Of a stretch of DNA of 64,000 nt, positions 28,383 through 38,120 are shown in pieces. The notes below the pieces were generated by a model. It was not told the origin of the DNA. It made no database searches and saw only the letters and a list, made by a program, of their open reading frames with translations. Each line of letters starts with the position of its first letter. The first letter of the stretch is position 1. A program made the translations under genes and the position numbers. Location: the NCBI RefSeq assembly GCF_022919215.1, contig NZ_CP095046.1:4950501-5014500 (forward strand), given 5' to 3'. The stretch is from Hymenobacter cellulosilyticus (GTDB taxonomy: Bacteria > Bacteroidota > Bacteroidia > Cytophagales > Hymenobacteraceae).

Positions 28383-29086
28383 TTATTTTTCTTTGGCCGG
28401 CTCTTTGGCCGACTCCTTACCGGAGGTTTCCCCCAGGTAATGCCGCACGACCAAAGCAATAGAGGCGTACGCTTCATCCAGAACGCCTAAAGCCTCCTGG
28501 GGCGTCATCCAGCGCACTTCCTCGATGTATTCCTCGGCTTGAGGCTTCATCAAGGAGTCGTCGGAGCAGCTCATGATATACCAATTCGTCTTTTTCAGGA
28601 TTTTGTTGCCGTTGTAAGCATAAGAGTGCCAGGTGCTGGGCAGTTCTTCGCCCATTTCCACCTTAATGTTGCACTCCTCCTCCACTTCGCGCAGGGCCCC
28701 AGGCCAGGATCTTCATCCTTTTTGAGCTTGCCCTTGGGCAAATCCCACTTGCCGAGGCGGTAGATCATCAGCACCATGCCGTCCTTCACCACCAGGCCAC
28801 CGGCGGCCTTCACGATGCGGAACTGGTCTTTCAGGTGCAGAATGAGCCGCTTTTTCTTACGGGCCAGCAGCGTCAGCGACTTAAGTCGCTTAAGCTTCTT
28901 TACTTCCATCAGCCGCAGAATCCGGTCGATGAAGGGGTCCGTGACGTCGCGCACGAGCACATCGCCGATCAGATCTTTGGAGCTGAACTCATCCTCCGCG
29001 TTCAGAATCAGGTCGTAGCGGTGCTTGTATATTTTCTCGCTGTTCTTTTTGATGATCAGCGGAATATCGTTGATGAAGACGTTCAT
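28383..29086 (-). CDS. Nudix hydrolase with N-terminal extension (frameshifted)
   Basis: About 234 residues from the ATG at 29086. The first 120 residues (MNVFINDIPLIIKKNSEKIY ... LDRILRLMEVKKLKRL) are a phylum-typical extension of unknown role. The Nudix domain begins AAGGLVVKDGMVLMIYRLGK; its box is rebuilt by adding one base in the C run 28697-28700, giving GKLKKDEDPGLGALREVEEE followed by CNIKVEMGEELPSTWHSYAY. The C-terminal 20 residues are Lys/Glu/Ala-rich. Substrate unknown. Confidence 0.85.
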
Positions 29087-29291
29087 CGCAGGGTAATCAG
29101 AGGGCAGAAAATGAGGAAGTGGCGCCGAGGTCCATTGCAAAACACAGCATAAAAATCGGCAAACGGAAATCAGGGAAAGCTGGGCAAGATACGGGATGCA
29201 GCCGGTTCTGTTGCCGGCCCTAGCGCAACGGTGGTTTTCCCAAACCACGGGTTAGGCGTAAGCTCTAGAACGGCCTTACTTTTACGCAGCC

Positions 29292-29809
29292 ATGAAAAAA
29301 ATCGGTTTACTTTCTGACACCCATAGTTACTGGGATGAGCGCATCCTGCACCACCTGCGTGGCTGCGACGAAATCTGGCACGCTGGCGACTTCGGCACCG
29401 CGGCCGTCATCGAAGCACTGGAGGCCGTAGCGCCTCTGCGCGGGGTATACGGCAACATCGACGGCCGCGACGTGCGCCAGACCCAGCCCTTGGTACAGAA
29501 CTTCGAAATAGAGGGCCTGCGGGTGCTGATGACGCACATTGGCGGCTACCCGGGTCACTACTCCCCGCCGCCCGCCCGCTGGTAACCCAGGAGCGCCCCG
29601 GACTTTTTATTTCCGGGCACTCCCACATTCTCAAAGTCATGCCCGACCCCAAGTTGGGCCTGCTCCACCTGAACCCGGGCGCGGCGGGCATGCATGGCTT
29701 CCACAAAGTCCGGACGATGCTGCGCTTCGAAGTTGCCCAGGGCAAAGTCCAGCAGCTGCAGGCCATAGAGCTGGGCTTGCGCGCCGCTGGGCGGGGAGGC
29801 AGTGAGTGA
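29292..29809 (+). CDS. YfcE-type metallophosphoesterase (frameshifted)
   Basis: Calcineurin-like phosphodiesterase of about 172 residues. Metal motifs: LLSDTHSYWDERI, WHAGDFGTAAV, VYGNIDGRD and, after repair, LFISGHSHILKV and LLHLNPGAAG. One C is missing at 29563-29566; the repaired join is HYSPAARPLVTQERPGLFIS. ATG start; the new stop lies at 29809. YfcE homologues hydrolyse phosphodiesters in vitro; the natural substrate is not known. Followed by a family A repeat. Confidence 0.92.
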
Positions 29810-29821
29810 ATTACCCATTCC

Positions 29822-29983
29822 GTCATTGCGAGGAGGCACGACGAAGCAATCCGTCCTCGGCAAAGTACGAAATGACCTTTACCCGGAAAGCCCTGACGTG
29901 AGCGTAACGTCAGGGCTTTTCAGTTTAGAAAACTCGGCACATTTCAGAGGACGGATGGCTTCGTCATTCTTCCTCTCAATGAC
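29822..29983. repeat. Nested palindromic element, family A copy 2
   Basis: 162 bases. Outer arms GTCATTGCGAGGAGGC... and ...TTCCTCTCAATGAC; within, a strong hairpin GAAAGCCCTGACGTGAGCG with ACGTCAGGGCTTTTC; a common CACATTTCAGAGGACGGAT arm element. Together with the terminator that follows it fills the 366-base gap between the phosphoesterase and the small basic protein gene; nothing else is seen in that gap. Confidence 0.85.
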
Positions 29984-30008
29984 ACAGAAGTTCTCTATGA
30001 TAAGCGCA

Positions 30009-30050
30009 AATAAAAAGCGCCTTTTTCCGGAGAAAAAAGCGCTTTTTATT
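30009..30050. terminator. Bidirectional terminator
   Basis: AATAAAAAGCGC pairs with GCGCTTTTTATT; both flanks are A/T tracts. It can serve the leftward small-protein gene and the rightward phosphoesterase. Confidence 0.75.
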
Positions 30051-30175
30051 GAAGTCTGTACGAAACCCGCCGATGCGGAGAGCGGGCCGCTGAACGGGCG
30101 CTTTCCGACCTGGAAACTATGCCCTGCTCATCGGCCTGGCGTACGGGCTGTCAGCATCCTTGCGGATGCAACGAC

Positions 30176-30358
30176 TTAGGCTTCAGTCGTGGTAGCAGGA
30201 GCTGCAGAAGCCGAGCCACCGTTGAAACGGGACTTCAGTTCATCCAAGTCCACGTTCTTCAGAACGGGGGTCAACAGCAGTTGCTTGATGATACGCTGCT
30301 TGTTGTTGGCACGCGCAATGTTCTTGCGGTGCTTACGCTTCAGTCGGGTGACGCTCAT
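30176..30358 (-). CDS. Small basic conserved hypothetical protein
   Basis: 60 residues from the ATG at 30358. The N-terminal half is very basic (MSVTRLKRKHRKNIARANNK) and the middle (IIKQLLLTPVLKNVDLDELK) is helical; the tail is Ala/Thr-rich. Resembles small Lys/Arg-rich proteins of Cytophagales that look ribosome- or nucleic-acid-associated. I recognise the pattern, not a named function. A longer reading from 30397 is unlikely, as ATG gives a clean N-terminus. Confidence 0.7.
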   Translation of the reverse strand: MSVTRLKRKHRKNIARANNKQRIIKQLLLTPVLKNVDLDELKSRFNGGSASAAPATTTEA

Positions 30359-30473
30359 ATCCGGGTCGGTTAAAGTCTTTTTGTAAAGGAGGGGCAAAAG
30401 TAAGTCTTATTTTTGAATCGGGAAACAGTTACCCGTTCTTCCTTGTCTTCATCCTTTCGTTTTGCTCCCAGCT

Positions 30474-31514
30474 ATGTCTGAACCCATTATCGATTTACGC
30501 TCCGACACCGTCACCCGGCCCTCGGCCGAGATGCTGCACGCCATGCTTCATGCTCCCGTCGGCGACGACGTGTACGAGGAAGATCCGACGGTGCGCGAGC
30601 TGGAAGAAATGTCGGCGGCCCGCTTCGGGCTGGAGGCCGGCCTGTACTGTCCTTCCGGCACCATGACCAACCAAATTGCCATTAAAGCCCATACGGAGCC
30701 CTTGTCGGAAGTCATCTGCGAGCAGACGGCCCACGTGTATTTGTGGGAAGTGGGCGGCATTGCTTTTCACTCAGGCGCCTCGGTGGCCCTGCTGCCCGGC
30801 GACCGGGGCCGCGTGACGGCCGCCCAGGTGGAAGCCGCCATCCGGCCCGCCAACAACGTGCACTACCCGACTTCCAACCTGATTTGCCTGGAAAACACCA
30901 GCAACCGGGGCGGCGGCAGCTGTTATTCCATGGAAGCCATTGCCAGCATTGCCGAAGTAGCCCAGCGCCGCGGCCTGGCGTTGCACCTCGACGGGGCCCG
31001 CATCTTCAACGCCTTGGTAGCTACGGGACAGGACGCCGCCGATTACGGTAAGTACTTCGACTCGATTTCGGTGTGCTTGTCGAAAGGGCTGGGCACGCCG
31101 GTGGGCTCGGTATTGCTGGGTTCCAAGGCCTTTATTCACAAATGCCGCCGGATTCGCAAGGTGATGGGCGGGGGCATGCGGCAGGCCGGGATTCTGGCCG
31201 CGGCCGGCATTTACGCGCTGGAGCACAACGTGGCGCGCCTAGCCGACGACCACCGCCGGGCCCAGGAGTTGGGTGCTACGCTGGCTGCTCTGCCTTACGT
31301 GGCCGAGGTTCTGCCCATCGAAACCAACCTAGCCATTTTCCGCCTCCAGGACGAAATTGCCCCCGAAACCTTCCTGGCTCAGTTGGAGCAGCAGGGCATC
31401 CGGGCCTCGTCGTTTGGGCCCCAGATGATTCGCTTCGTAACCCACCTCGACGTGGACGACACGATGATAGAGCGGGTAAACCACGCCCTGCAAAACCTGA
31501 GCGTACCGGCTTAA
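30474..31514 (+). CDS. ltaE: Low-specificity L-threonine aldolase
   Basis: 346 residues, PLP enzyme cleaving L-threonine and allo-threonine to glycine and acetaldehyde. Start [17 protein letters not shown] is family standard; [36 protein letters not shown] and the PLP lysine in [19 protein letters not shown] follow. The ATG at 30474 is used; a TTG at 30462 adds nothing. Its stop overlaps the end of the convergent nhaA gene. Confidence 0.95.
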   Translation: MSEPIIDLRSDTVTRPSAEMLHAMLHAPVGDDVYEEDPTVRELEEMSAARFGLEAGLYCPSGTMTNQIAIKAHTEPLSEVICEQTAHVYLWEVGGIAFHSGASVALLPGDRGRVTAAQVEAAIRPANNVHYPTSNLICLENTSNRGGGSCYSMEAIASIAEVAQRRGLALHLDGARIFNALVATGQDAADYGKYFDSISVCLSKGLGTPVGSVLLGSKAFIHKCRRIRKVMGGGMRQAGILAAAGIYALEHNVARLADDHRRAQELGATLAALPYVAEVLPIETNLAIFRLQDEIAPETFLAQLEQQGIRASSFGPQMIRFVTHLDVDDTMIERVNHALQNLSVPA

Positions 31515-32693
31515 GCCTCTATTTCTGCCTCCGAAAGGCCGACGGGAGCCTCGCTTTCGTCGGCCTTATCGGCGAAGTGCAGCACAACAAGGCCGGCCAC
31601 GGCCGCCAGCAGGGAGCCCAGAATGACGGCCAGCTTAGCCAGGTCTACCCGGGACGGTTCGTGAAACGAGAGGTTGGCAATAAAGATGGCCATGGTGAAG
31701 CCAATGCCGGCGGTAAGGCCCAGGCCCAGCATTTTAAACCAGGTAACCCGCTCGGGCAAGGCCGAAATGCCAGCTTTGACCGTAAGCCAGGTAGCCCGAA
31801 AATACCCAGCGGCTTGCCCAGCAGCAGCCCCAGCGCCACACCCAGCCCCAACGGACTCAGCAGTTCCCCACCGACTCGGAGGAAATGACGATGGCCGTAT
31901 TGGCCAACGCAAAAATGGGCAGAATCAGGTAGCTGATGGGTTTGTGCAGGGCGGCTTCGAGCTTTTCAATGGCGTCGGTGGGAATGGTCAGGGCCAGCAG
32001 CACGCCGGCAATAGTGGCATGCACGCCCGATTTGAGCACGAAAAACCACAGGCCCAGGCCCAGTAAAAAGTACAGCGGCAGCCAGGTTACCTTGAGCCGG
32101 TTGAGCACGACCAGCGCGGCAAAGATGCCGGCGGCGGCCAGCAGATACGTCAGGTCGAGGCCGGCGGTGTAGAACAGGGCAATGATGAGCACCGCAATCA
32201 GGTCGTCGATGATGGCCAGGGCAGTAAGGAAAACCCGCAGGCCGAGCGGTACTTTTTCGCCCAGCAACGACAGAATGCCCAGGGAAAAGGCAATATCGGT
32301 GGCCGTGGGCACGGCCCAGCCGTGGCTGGTGGGCGTGCCGACGTTGAAGGCCAGATAGATACCCGCCGGCACCAGCACGCCGCCAACCGCCGCCAGAATG
32401 GGCAGCAGGGCCTGCCGCATGTCGGTCAGCTCCCCGTAGAGAACTTCGCGCTTGATTTCCAGGCCCACGGAAAAGAAAAACACGACCATCAGGCCGTCGT
32501 CAACCCAGTGAGCCAAGGTTTTTTCCAGCGGCCCCCAGCCCAGCGGGGTTTCCCAGAAATGCAGGTAGCTTTGTCCCAGACCCGAATTGCTTATTAGCAA
32601 GGATATAACGGTGGCCAGCAACAGCAGCAGGCCAGACAGCTTACCACTTTCGGACAGCTCCCGAATCGGGACAAGGATTTGGCGTAACGGCAT
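31511..32693 (-). CDS. nhaA: Na+/H+ antiporter NhaA (two frameshifts)
   Basis: Polytopic sodium/proton exchanger of about 394 residues. N-terminal half: [40 protein letters not shown], and the ion-binding [20 protein letters not shown] with the paired Asp. Two C runs on the plus strand are one base short: 31866-31869 (repair [20 protein letters not shown]) and 31795-31797 (repair [20 protein letters not shown]). The C-terminus [20 protein letters not shown] is typical. Start ATG at 32693, since the upstream reading adds a leader without family match. Confidence 0.93.
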
Positions 32694-32903
32694 TAGGTAA
32701 AAGCTAGGGAAAGAAAACTCACCGACCGGCAAGCCAGAGTAAGACGCGGGCAGAGGGCGGATAAGCTTGGTCTGCCGCAGACAGCCGCAGAATTAAGTGG
32801 TCCGTAAACCTACTACTAAGAACTTACTTCCATCTTTACGCCGTGGGGGCCCCGCGCGCCGCATTTTTTCTTTCCTCCGGCCAGTTTGGCTCTGCTCTAC
32901 CTT

Positions 32904-33560
32904 ATGAATCTGTTTGTTATCGGCGACGTGCACGGCTGCTACCACACCTTCCTGGAACTGCTCCAGCACTGGCAACCCGAGCAGGAGCTACTAATCCAGG
33001 TGGGTGACCTGATGGACCGCGGCAAATTCGCCCCCGACACCGTGGAGCTAGCTATGCGCCTAAGCGCCCGCCACCCCGAGCGCACCATTTTTCTGAAAGG
33101 CAACCACGAGGTGGGCATGACGCGCCACTACGGCCCCCAGGGCCCCTACCCCAACTGGCTGCTCTGGGGTGGGCGCCTCACCGTGGGTCAGTACCGGCAG
33201 CACCCCGAACTGCTGGCTACGCACCTGCCCTGGCTGCAGCAACGGCCGCTGTTCTGGGAAAGTGAGTTCGTGTTTGTGAGCCACGCTGGGCTGGCCGACA
33301 CGCCCAATCCGCTCGACGAAGACAACCCCGACGGTATTTTGTGGCGGCGCGGGCCACTGCGCAACATTGGCAAGCTCCAGGTCATCGGCCACACGCCCAC
33401 CAACGGAGCCGCCGACTTTGACCCGATTCACCACGTGCTGAATATCGACACCGGCGCCGTGTACGGCCAGGCCCTAACCGGGGTCAGGATCAAAGCCAAT
33501 GGCGACGTGCTGCAGGTTATTTCCGTGCCCACTAATCCTCTCGACAGTGACCGAGTCTGA
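32904..33560 (+). CDS. PPP-type metallophosphatase
   Basis: 218 residues. Serine/threonine-phosphatase-like metallophosphoesterase with GDVHGCYHTF, VGDLMDRGKFAPD, FLKGNHEVGM and the later IGHTPTNGAA. ATG at 32904. Bacterial members act on phosphoproteins or diadenosine polyphosphates; the substrate here is unknown. The next gene starts inside its 3' end. Confidence 0.9.
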   Translation: MNLFVIGDVHGCYHTFLELLQHWQPEQELLIQVGDLMDRGKFAPDTVELAMRLSARHPERTIFLKGNHEVGMTRHYGPQGPYPNWLLWGGRLTVGQYRQHPELLATHLPWLQQRPLFWESEFVFVSHAGLADTPNPLDEDNPDGILWRRGPLRNIGKLQVIGHTPTNGAADFDPIHHVLNIDTGAVYGQALTGVRIKANGDVLQVISVPTNPLDSDRV

Positions 33561-34193
33561 GCTGAACCCCGCCCCTGCTACTGAAGCCGCCCTGCGCCAC
33601 CTGCGCCAAGCCGACCCGGTTTTGGCCGCGCTGATTGACCGGGGCCGCTTCATCAAGCCCAGCCCCACGAAGATTTGTACCTGGCTCTGCTGCGCGCCAT
33701 TGTAAGCCAGCAGATTTCGACCAAAGCCGCTGCGGCGATTTGGAAAAAGGTGCAGGGCCTGTTTTCGCCTGACGGCTACCCCGAGCCGGCGGCCCTGCTG
33801 CTGCTCACCGACGAAGACCTGCGGGCCGCCGGCATTTCGCGCCAGAAAGCGGGCTACTTGCGCGCCATTGCCGGCTTTGCCCAGCAGGGTCAGCTCGACC
33901 ACGCCCACCTCAGTCAGCTCGAAGCCGAGGCCTTTACCCAGCACCTGACCCAGATTAAAGGCGTGGGCCGCTGGACCGCTCAAATGCTGCAGATGTTTGC
34001 CCTGGACCAGCCCGACGTGTTTCCCGAAGGCGACCTGGGCATTCAGAACGCCATGCGCAAACATTACGGACTAGAGGAAACCGGCCGGGCCCTGCTGCGC
34101 CGCATGACCGAGCTGGCCGAGCCCTGGCGCCCCTACCGCACGTTGGCCAGCAAATACCTCTGGCAGTCCTTGGACAATACGCCCGAGGGGTAG
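33547..34193 (+). CDS. DNA-3-methyladenine glycosylase, AlkA-like (frameshifted)
   Basis: Helix-hairpin-helix base-excision glycosylase of about 215 residues. The HhH motif is visible as LTQIKGVGRWTAQMLQMFAL, with the catalytic Asp probably in PEGDLGIQNAMRK; IVSQQISTKAAAAIWKKV opens the domain. One C is missing at 33663-33666; repair joins FIKPSPHEDLYLALLRAIVS. The GTG start at 33547 overlaps the phosphatase gene by 14 bases, suggesting coupled translation. Confidence 0.9.
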
Positions 34194-34194
34194 C

Positions 34195-34410
34195 CTACCG
34201 CGTGTCGGGGTCCGAGCCGGGGTTGTTTTCGGCCGCCCGCTTCTGGTCGAAGTAGGTGACGACCATGGACACGAAAATAGCTATGCCGGGCACGAGCAGG
34301 CCAAACAGCATCCAGCGCCACAAAGAGCGGTTGTTCATGTGGGCTATGTAGCCCGTGAGCAGGGCTGAGGGCAAACACACGAATACGAGCAAAAGAATAT
34401 AGTCCAGCAC
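34195..34410 (-). CDS. Small membrane protein, two helices
   Basis: 71 residues. Two membrane helices (YILLLVFVCLPSALLTGYIA and WRWMLFGLLVPGIAIFVSMV) joined by a short MNNRSLW loop, then a charged C-terminus. Not recognised. Ends one base after the glycosylase gene on the opposite strand. Confidence 0.6.
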   Translation of the reverse strand: MLDYILLLVFVCLPSALLTGYIAHMNNRSLWRWMLFGLLVPGIAIFVSMVVTYFDQKRAAENNPGSDPDTR

Positions 34411-34444
34411 AACAGGGCAGGTTAAGAAAATAAGAGGTGAGCCG

Positions 34445-34701
34445 CTAGCGGAAGCGGCTCGGAATCTGGACCAGCTGGGTTTCCAGCTGCCAGTCGGCGG
34501 GCTTCAGGTTGGGGTAAAACCAGGCAGCATCCTCGGCCAGCCACTGCTGCCGGAAGCTGCGGCTGCTCTCCACCGAGTAGTCGTCGACGCCAAACTGGGC
34601 GCCGCAGCACTCACAGGTGCCGTAGTCCGGCGTGTCGTCGTTCGGCCCCAGGGCGACACGTCGTAGTCGAGGCCGCAGACGCGGCAGTACCACGCCCCCA
34701 T
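34445..34701 (-). CDS. Small CxxC zinc-ribbon protein (frameshifted)
   Basis: About 85 residues once one base is added in the C run 34646-34649. The N-terminus MGAWYCRVCGLDYDVSPWG has one CxxC pair, and GTCECCGAQFGVDDYSVESS a second, so a zinc- or iron-binding ribbon is likely. The remainder (RQQWLAEDAAWFYPNLKPAD) is acidic and aromatic-rich. Its ATG shares one base with the TAA of the DUF58 gene upstream, so the two are coupled. Function unknown. Confidence 0.7.
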
Positions 34702-35618
34702 TACCGGACCTTGCCCCGCTTCACCAGATACGCGTACAGCACCTTGTCGAACGGCTCCCGGATGTCGACGGGCACGAAGTCGATGCGGTACTGCCCGCAG
34801 CGCAGGGCCAGCTCCTGCTCGTACTGCTGCATGGCGGCGCGGTACTGCTCGCGCACCTGGGCCGGCTGCAGCTTTACCTGCTCCCCGGTTTCGACGTCCT
34901 CAAACAGGTAGGGCCGCTCGGCAAAAGCAAATTCCGACTCCGTGGCTCGGTCCATGATGTGAAACAGCAACACCTCGTGCTGCTGGTGGCGCAGGTGCTG
35001 CAGCGCGGCCAGGCTGGCGGTTTGCTCTTCGGGGTTGCGGCCCAGCATGTCGGAAAACAAAACCACCAACGAGCGTTTGGGAATCTGCTGGGCAATCTGG
35101 TGAATCACGCCCGACACGTCGGTGGCCCGGCGCGGGGCGGCGGGGCGCTCCAGCAGCTGTTGCAGCGTCAGCAGCAGGGTATGGCGGTGCGAGGTGGTGG
35201 AGCGCACGGGCGTCTGCAGCTCAATCTGGTCGGCGAAGGTCACCAGGCCCACCGCGTCGCGCTGCTTCTGCAACAGCGTGGTCAAGGCCGCGGTACAGAG
35301 CACGGCAAAGCGGAGCTTGTCGTGGCTCGGGGCCGGGTAGTACATACTCGGACTCACGTCGAGCAGAATGTGGCAGCGCAGGTTGGTTTCCTCTTCGTAG
35401 CGTTTTACAAAGAGCTTATCGGTGCGGGCCAGCACCTTCCAGTCGATGTGGCGGGTGCTTTCGCCGGGGTTGTAGAGGCGGTGCTCCGAAAACTCCACCG
35501 AAAAGCCGTGGTAGGGCGACTGGTGCAGGCCCGTAATGAAGCCTTCCACGAGCTGGCGGGCCAGAAACTCCAGGTTCTCAAACGAGCGGACGGCGGCCAG
35601 ATCAAGCGGTTGGGACAT
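34701..35618 (-). CDS. DUF58 family protein
   Basis: 305 residues from ATG at 35618. Family marks: GFSVEFSEHRLYNPGESTRH followed by IDWKVLARTDKLFVK, then the VWA-like LLDVSPSMYY MIDAS and LVVLFSDMLG. Compared with the Bat-operon copy at 15.9 kb this is a different paralogue with no VWA or MoxR neighbour. It runs into the zinc-ribbon gene (overlap TAATG). Confidence 0.9.
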   Translation of the reverse strand: MSQPLDLAAVRSFENLEFLARQLVEGFITGLHQSPYHGFSVEFSEHRLYNPGESTRHIDWKVLARTDKLFVKRYEEETNLRCHILLDVSPSMYYPAPSHDKLRFAVLCTAALTTLLQKQRDAVGLVTFADQIELQTPVRSTTSHRHTLLLTLQQLLERPAAPRRATDVSGVIHQIAQQIPKRSLVVLFSDMLGRNPEEQTASLAALQHLRHQQHEVLLFHIMDRATESEFAFAERPYLFEDVETGEQVKLQPAQVREQYRAAMQQYEQELALRCGQYRIDFVPVDIREPFDKVLYAYLVKRGKVR

Positions 35619-35889
35619 CGGTGAAGGTATGAAGTGGTGAGATGATGAAATAGTAGCCGGCAGCGTCGTACATAGACTTTGCTGGATATAATCCTGCTTT
35701 CCGCATTTATCTAGATTTTTCCCTTCCGCGTCCAAAAAAGCCGCCTGCAAAAGCCTCAAGGCCTAAAACAAAGATACCCGGCATTTTGTGGAAAAAAGTT
35801 GACCTCAATATTTTTATATACGCTTGGAACACTTTACTTTGGGTTGCAATTCAATCATCTTGGAATAAATCAACCTATTTGAAGGCACC

Positions 35890-36246
35890 GTGGAAGACCG
35901 TCACGATCAGGAAGAAATCTACTCCCAACGCATTAAAGCTGGCAAACGCACGTACTTTTTTGATGTAAAGGCAACGCGCGGCCAGGACTACTATCTCACC
36001 ATCACAGAAAGCAAGCGCAAGCTGCGCGATGATGACACGTTTTCCTACGAGAAACACAAAATCTTCCTCTACAAAGAAGACTTTGCCAAGTTCGTAGACG
36101 CCCTGCAGGACGCGGTGGACTACGTACGCGAAGAGCTGCTTACCGAAGAGGAAGTAGCCGAGCTGGACCGCCCCCGCCCCGCCTACGACAACTACGAAAG
36201 CGGCGAGCCGGGTTTCAATCCCAACCGCTCCGACGACAACTACTAG
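35890..36246 (+). CDS. DUF3276 PUR-alpha-like nucleic-acid-binding protein
   Basis: 118 residues. The PUR-like repeat is clear: YSQRIKAGKRTYFFDVKATR followed by YYLTITESKRKLRDDD. The C-terminal 40 residues are acidic and Pro/Asn-rich. Bacteroidota proteins of this family bind single-stranded nucleic acid. Starts with GTG (VEDRHDQEEIY). Followed by a strong terminator. Confidence 0.9.
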   Translation: MEDRHDQEEIYSQRIKAGKRTYFFDVKATRGQDYYLTITESKRKLRDDDTFSYEKHKIFLYKEDFAKFVDALQDAVDYVREELLTEEEVAELDRPRPAYDNYESGEPGFNPNRSDDNY

Positions 36247-36301
36247 CCCCGACTTTTAGCGAAACACTGCTCTACTCCTTTTAGTACTTCAGATCCTTCG
36301 C

Positions 36302-36343
36302 GCGGCGCGCTTTGACCTCCGGGTCAAGGCGCGCCGTTTTTTG
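36302..36343 (+). terminator. Terminator of the PUR-like gene
   Basis: CGGCGCGCTTTGACC pairs with GGTCAAGGCGCGCCG, followed by TTTTTT: a strong rho-independent signal 56 bases after the stop. Confidence 0.88.
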
Positions 36344-36364
36344 TGGCCTATACCAAATTATTCT

Positions 36365-36512
36365 CTGTCATCCTGAGCAAGGCGAAGGACCTTCCTCGCT
36401 ATCCTACTGCGGTTCATTCAATGTGAAAAGCTATTCGCTGTAGCGGTAAAAGGTGGTACTACCGGTGGTGGAATAGACGAGGAAGGTCCTTCGCTTTGCT
36501 CAGGATGACAGA
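36365..36512. repeat. Nested palindromic element, family B
   Basis: 148 bases. TCTGTCATCCTGAGCAA near the left end is complementary to TTGCTCAGGATGACAGA at the right; the second arm parts GAAGGACCTTCCTCG / CGAGGAAGGTCCTTC pair exactly. The interior is AT-richer and weakly structured. Lies in the 447-base gap before ychF, which otherwise holds a terminator, a solo arm and a promoter. Confidence 0.85.
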
Positions 36513-36534
36513 CGGAGAAGTTACCATTGCGGTA

Positions 36535-36575
36535 AAGATGCTTCGGCTGCGCTCAGCATGACGTTCTACTTTGCC
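36535..36575. repeat. Solo arm of a family B element
   Basis: AAGATGCTTCGGCTGCGCTC followed by AGCATGACGTTCT is a single 3' arm of the GTCATGCTGAGCG...GAAGCATCT type, without its partner. The same AATGACGTTCT or CATGACGTTCT ending occurs in the composite at 47.8 kb. Confidence 0.7.
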
Positions 36576-36624
36576 CTCTGCTCGCTGCCTTTATATTCAC
36601 CAAGGATTCCCCGAAAAACAGCCG

Positions 36625-36632
36625 TACCTTTG
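36625..36632 (+). promoter_or_regulatory. -7 box for ychF
   Basis: TACCTTTG, 61 bases before the ATG of ychF, exact match to TAnnTTTG. No clear -33 TTG at 19 bases. Confidence 0.5.
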
Positions 36633-36693
36633 CCCCTCGAATTGCGCCTGTAGGGCGTAGCTCACCATTTCACCAACTCACCATTTCACTATT

Positions 36694-37794
36694 ATGGGTC
36701 TCCGCTGCGGAATCGTCGGTTTGCCGAACGTGGGTAAGTCCACGCTGTTCAACGCCCTTTCGAACGCCAAGGCCGAATCGGCCAACTATCCTTTCTGCAC
36801 CATCGAGCCCAACGTGGGCGTGATTACCGTGCCCGATGAGCGCCTCCAGATTCTGGAAGCCCTGGTGAACCCCAAGCGCGTACTGCCCACCATTATCGAG
36901 TTTGTGGACATTGCCGGCCTGGTAAAAGGCGCTTCCAAGGGTGAAGGTCTGGGCAACAAGTTCCTGGCCAACATCCGCGAGGTCGATGCCATCATTCACG
37001 TGGTGCGCTGCTTCGAGGACCCCAACATCGTGCACGTAGCCGGCGGCGTCGACCCCGTGTTCGACAAGGACGTTATTGACACCGAGCTGCAGCTCAAGGA
37101 CCTGGAAAGCATCGACAAAAAGCTGCAGAAGTCGGAGCGCTCGGCCAAGGCCGGCGACGCGGCAGCCAAGAAAGAAGTAGCGGTGCTGCAGCGCTTTAAG
37201 GCGGCCCTGGAAGCTGGGCAGAATGCCCGCGCCGTGCAGGCCGACGAGGTGGAGCTCGAAGCCGTAGCCGATTTGCAGCTGCTCACCATCAAGCCCGTGA
37301 TTTACGTGGCCAACGTGGACGAAGCCAGCATCAAGACCGACGGCAACCACCACGTAGCCGCCCTGCGGGAGCACGTGAAGGCCGAAGGCGCCCAGGTGGT
37401 GCTGGTATCGGCGGCCATTGAGGAGCAGATTGCCGATATGGAAGACCCCGAGGAAAAGGAAATGTTCCTGGCCGAGTACGGCCTCACCGAGTCGGGCCTG
37501 AACAAGCTGATTCGTGCCTCCTACGAGCTGCTGAACCTGATTACCTACTTCACGGCCGGGGTGCAGGAAGTACGGGCCTGGACCATTCACCGCGGCGACA
37601 AAGCTCCGGCCGCGGCGGGCGTTATCCACTCCGACTTCGAGAAAGGCTTTATCCGCGCCGAGGTTATCAAGCTGGCCGATTACCAGGAGTACAAGACCGA
37701 GGTAAAAATCAAGGAAGCCGGCAAGATGGCCGTGGAAGGCAAGGACTACGTGGTTCAGGACGGCGACATCATGCACTTCCGCTTCAACGTATAA
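36694..37794 (+). CDS. ychF: Redox-regulated ATPase/GTPase YchF
   Basis: 366 residues, ribosome-associated Obg-family P-loop protein that prefers ATP. The N-terminal G domain has [40 protein letters not shown] and YVANVDEAS; the C-terminal TGS-like domain has [20 protein letters not shown] and [18 protein letters not shown] start, intact and full length. Confidence 0.97.
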   Translation: MGLRCGIVGLPNVGKSTLFNALSNAKAESANYPFCTIEPNVGVITVPDERLQILEALVNPKRVLPTIIEFVDIAGLVKGASKGEGLGNKFLANIREVDAIIHVVRCFEDPNIVHVAGGVDPVFDKDVIDTELQLKDLESIDKKLQKSERSAKAGDAAAKKEVAVLQRFKAALEAGQNARAVQADEVELEAVADLQLLTIKPVIYVANVDEASIKTDGNHHVAALREHVKAEGAQVVLVSAAIEEQIADMEDPEEKEMFLAEYGLTESGLNKLIRASYELLNLITYFTAGVQEVRAWTIHRGDKAPAAAGVIHSDFEKGFIRAEVIKLADYQEYKTEVKIKEAGKMAVEGKDYVVQDGDIMHFRFNV

Positions 37795-37816
37795 CCCTTT
37801 TACTTCCAAAGAGCTT

Positions 37817-38026
37817 ATGGACGTAAAAGACAGCAACGGTAACCTGCTCATCGAGGGCGACTCGGTGACGCTGATCAAGGACCTTAAGGTGAAAGGCTCG
37901 TCGCTGACCCTGAAGCGCGGCACGGTGGTGAAAAACATTCGCCTAACCAACAGCCCCGCCGAAATCGAGGGCCGCGCGGGTGGCTCCACGATGGTGCTCA
38001 AAACCGAATTTCTGAAGAAGGCCTAG
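37817..38026 (+). CDS. PhnA C-terminal domain protein
   Basis: 69 residues, only the C-terminal SH3-like PhnA domain: [20 protein letters not shown] then [20 protein letters not shown]. Full-length PhnA/YjdM has an N-terminal zinc ribbon that is absent here. Old annotations connect the family with phosphonates, which is not established. 22 bases after ychF, same strand. Confidence 0.85.
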   Translation: MDVKDSNGNLLIEGDSVTLIKDLKVKGSSLTLKRGTVVKNIRLTNSPAEIEGRAGGSTMVLKTEFLKKA

Positions 38027-38060
38027 CTCAGGCTAGACTTCCAGCAGAGTTTCACAATAC

Positions 38061-38093
38061 AAAACGCCCCGGCCAATGTGGTCGGGGCGTTTT
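38061..38093. terminator. Bidirectional terminator
   Basis: AAAACGCCCC pairs with GGGGCGTTTT around GGCCAATGTGGTC. It separates the rightward PhnA-domain gene from the leftward permease/peptidase gene and can serve both. Confidence 0.85.
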
Positions 38094-38120
38094 GTGTTAC
38101 GGGATACAGCCAGGGTTTAG

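Noticed and set aside
29802..30179. 125-codon plus-strand frame after the phosphoesterase
   Set aside because: It lies across a family A repeat and a terminator, has no family match, and its composition reflects the repeat.
36670..38001. 443-codon minus-strand frame opposite ychF
   Set aside because: Shadow of ychF, which is complete and highly conserved.
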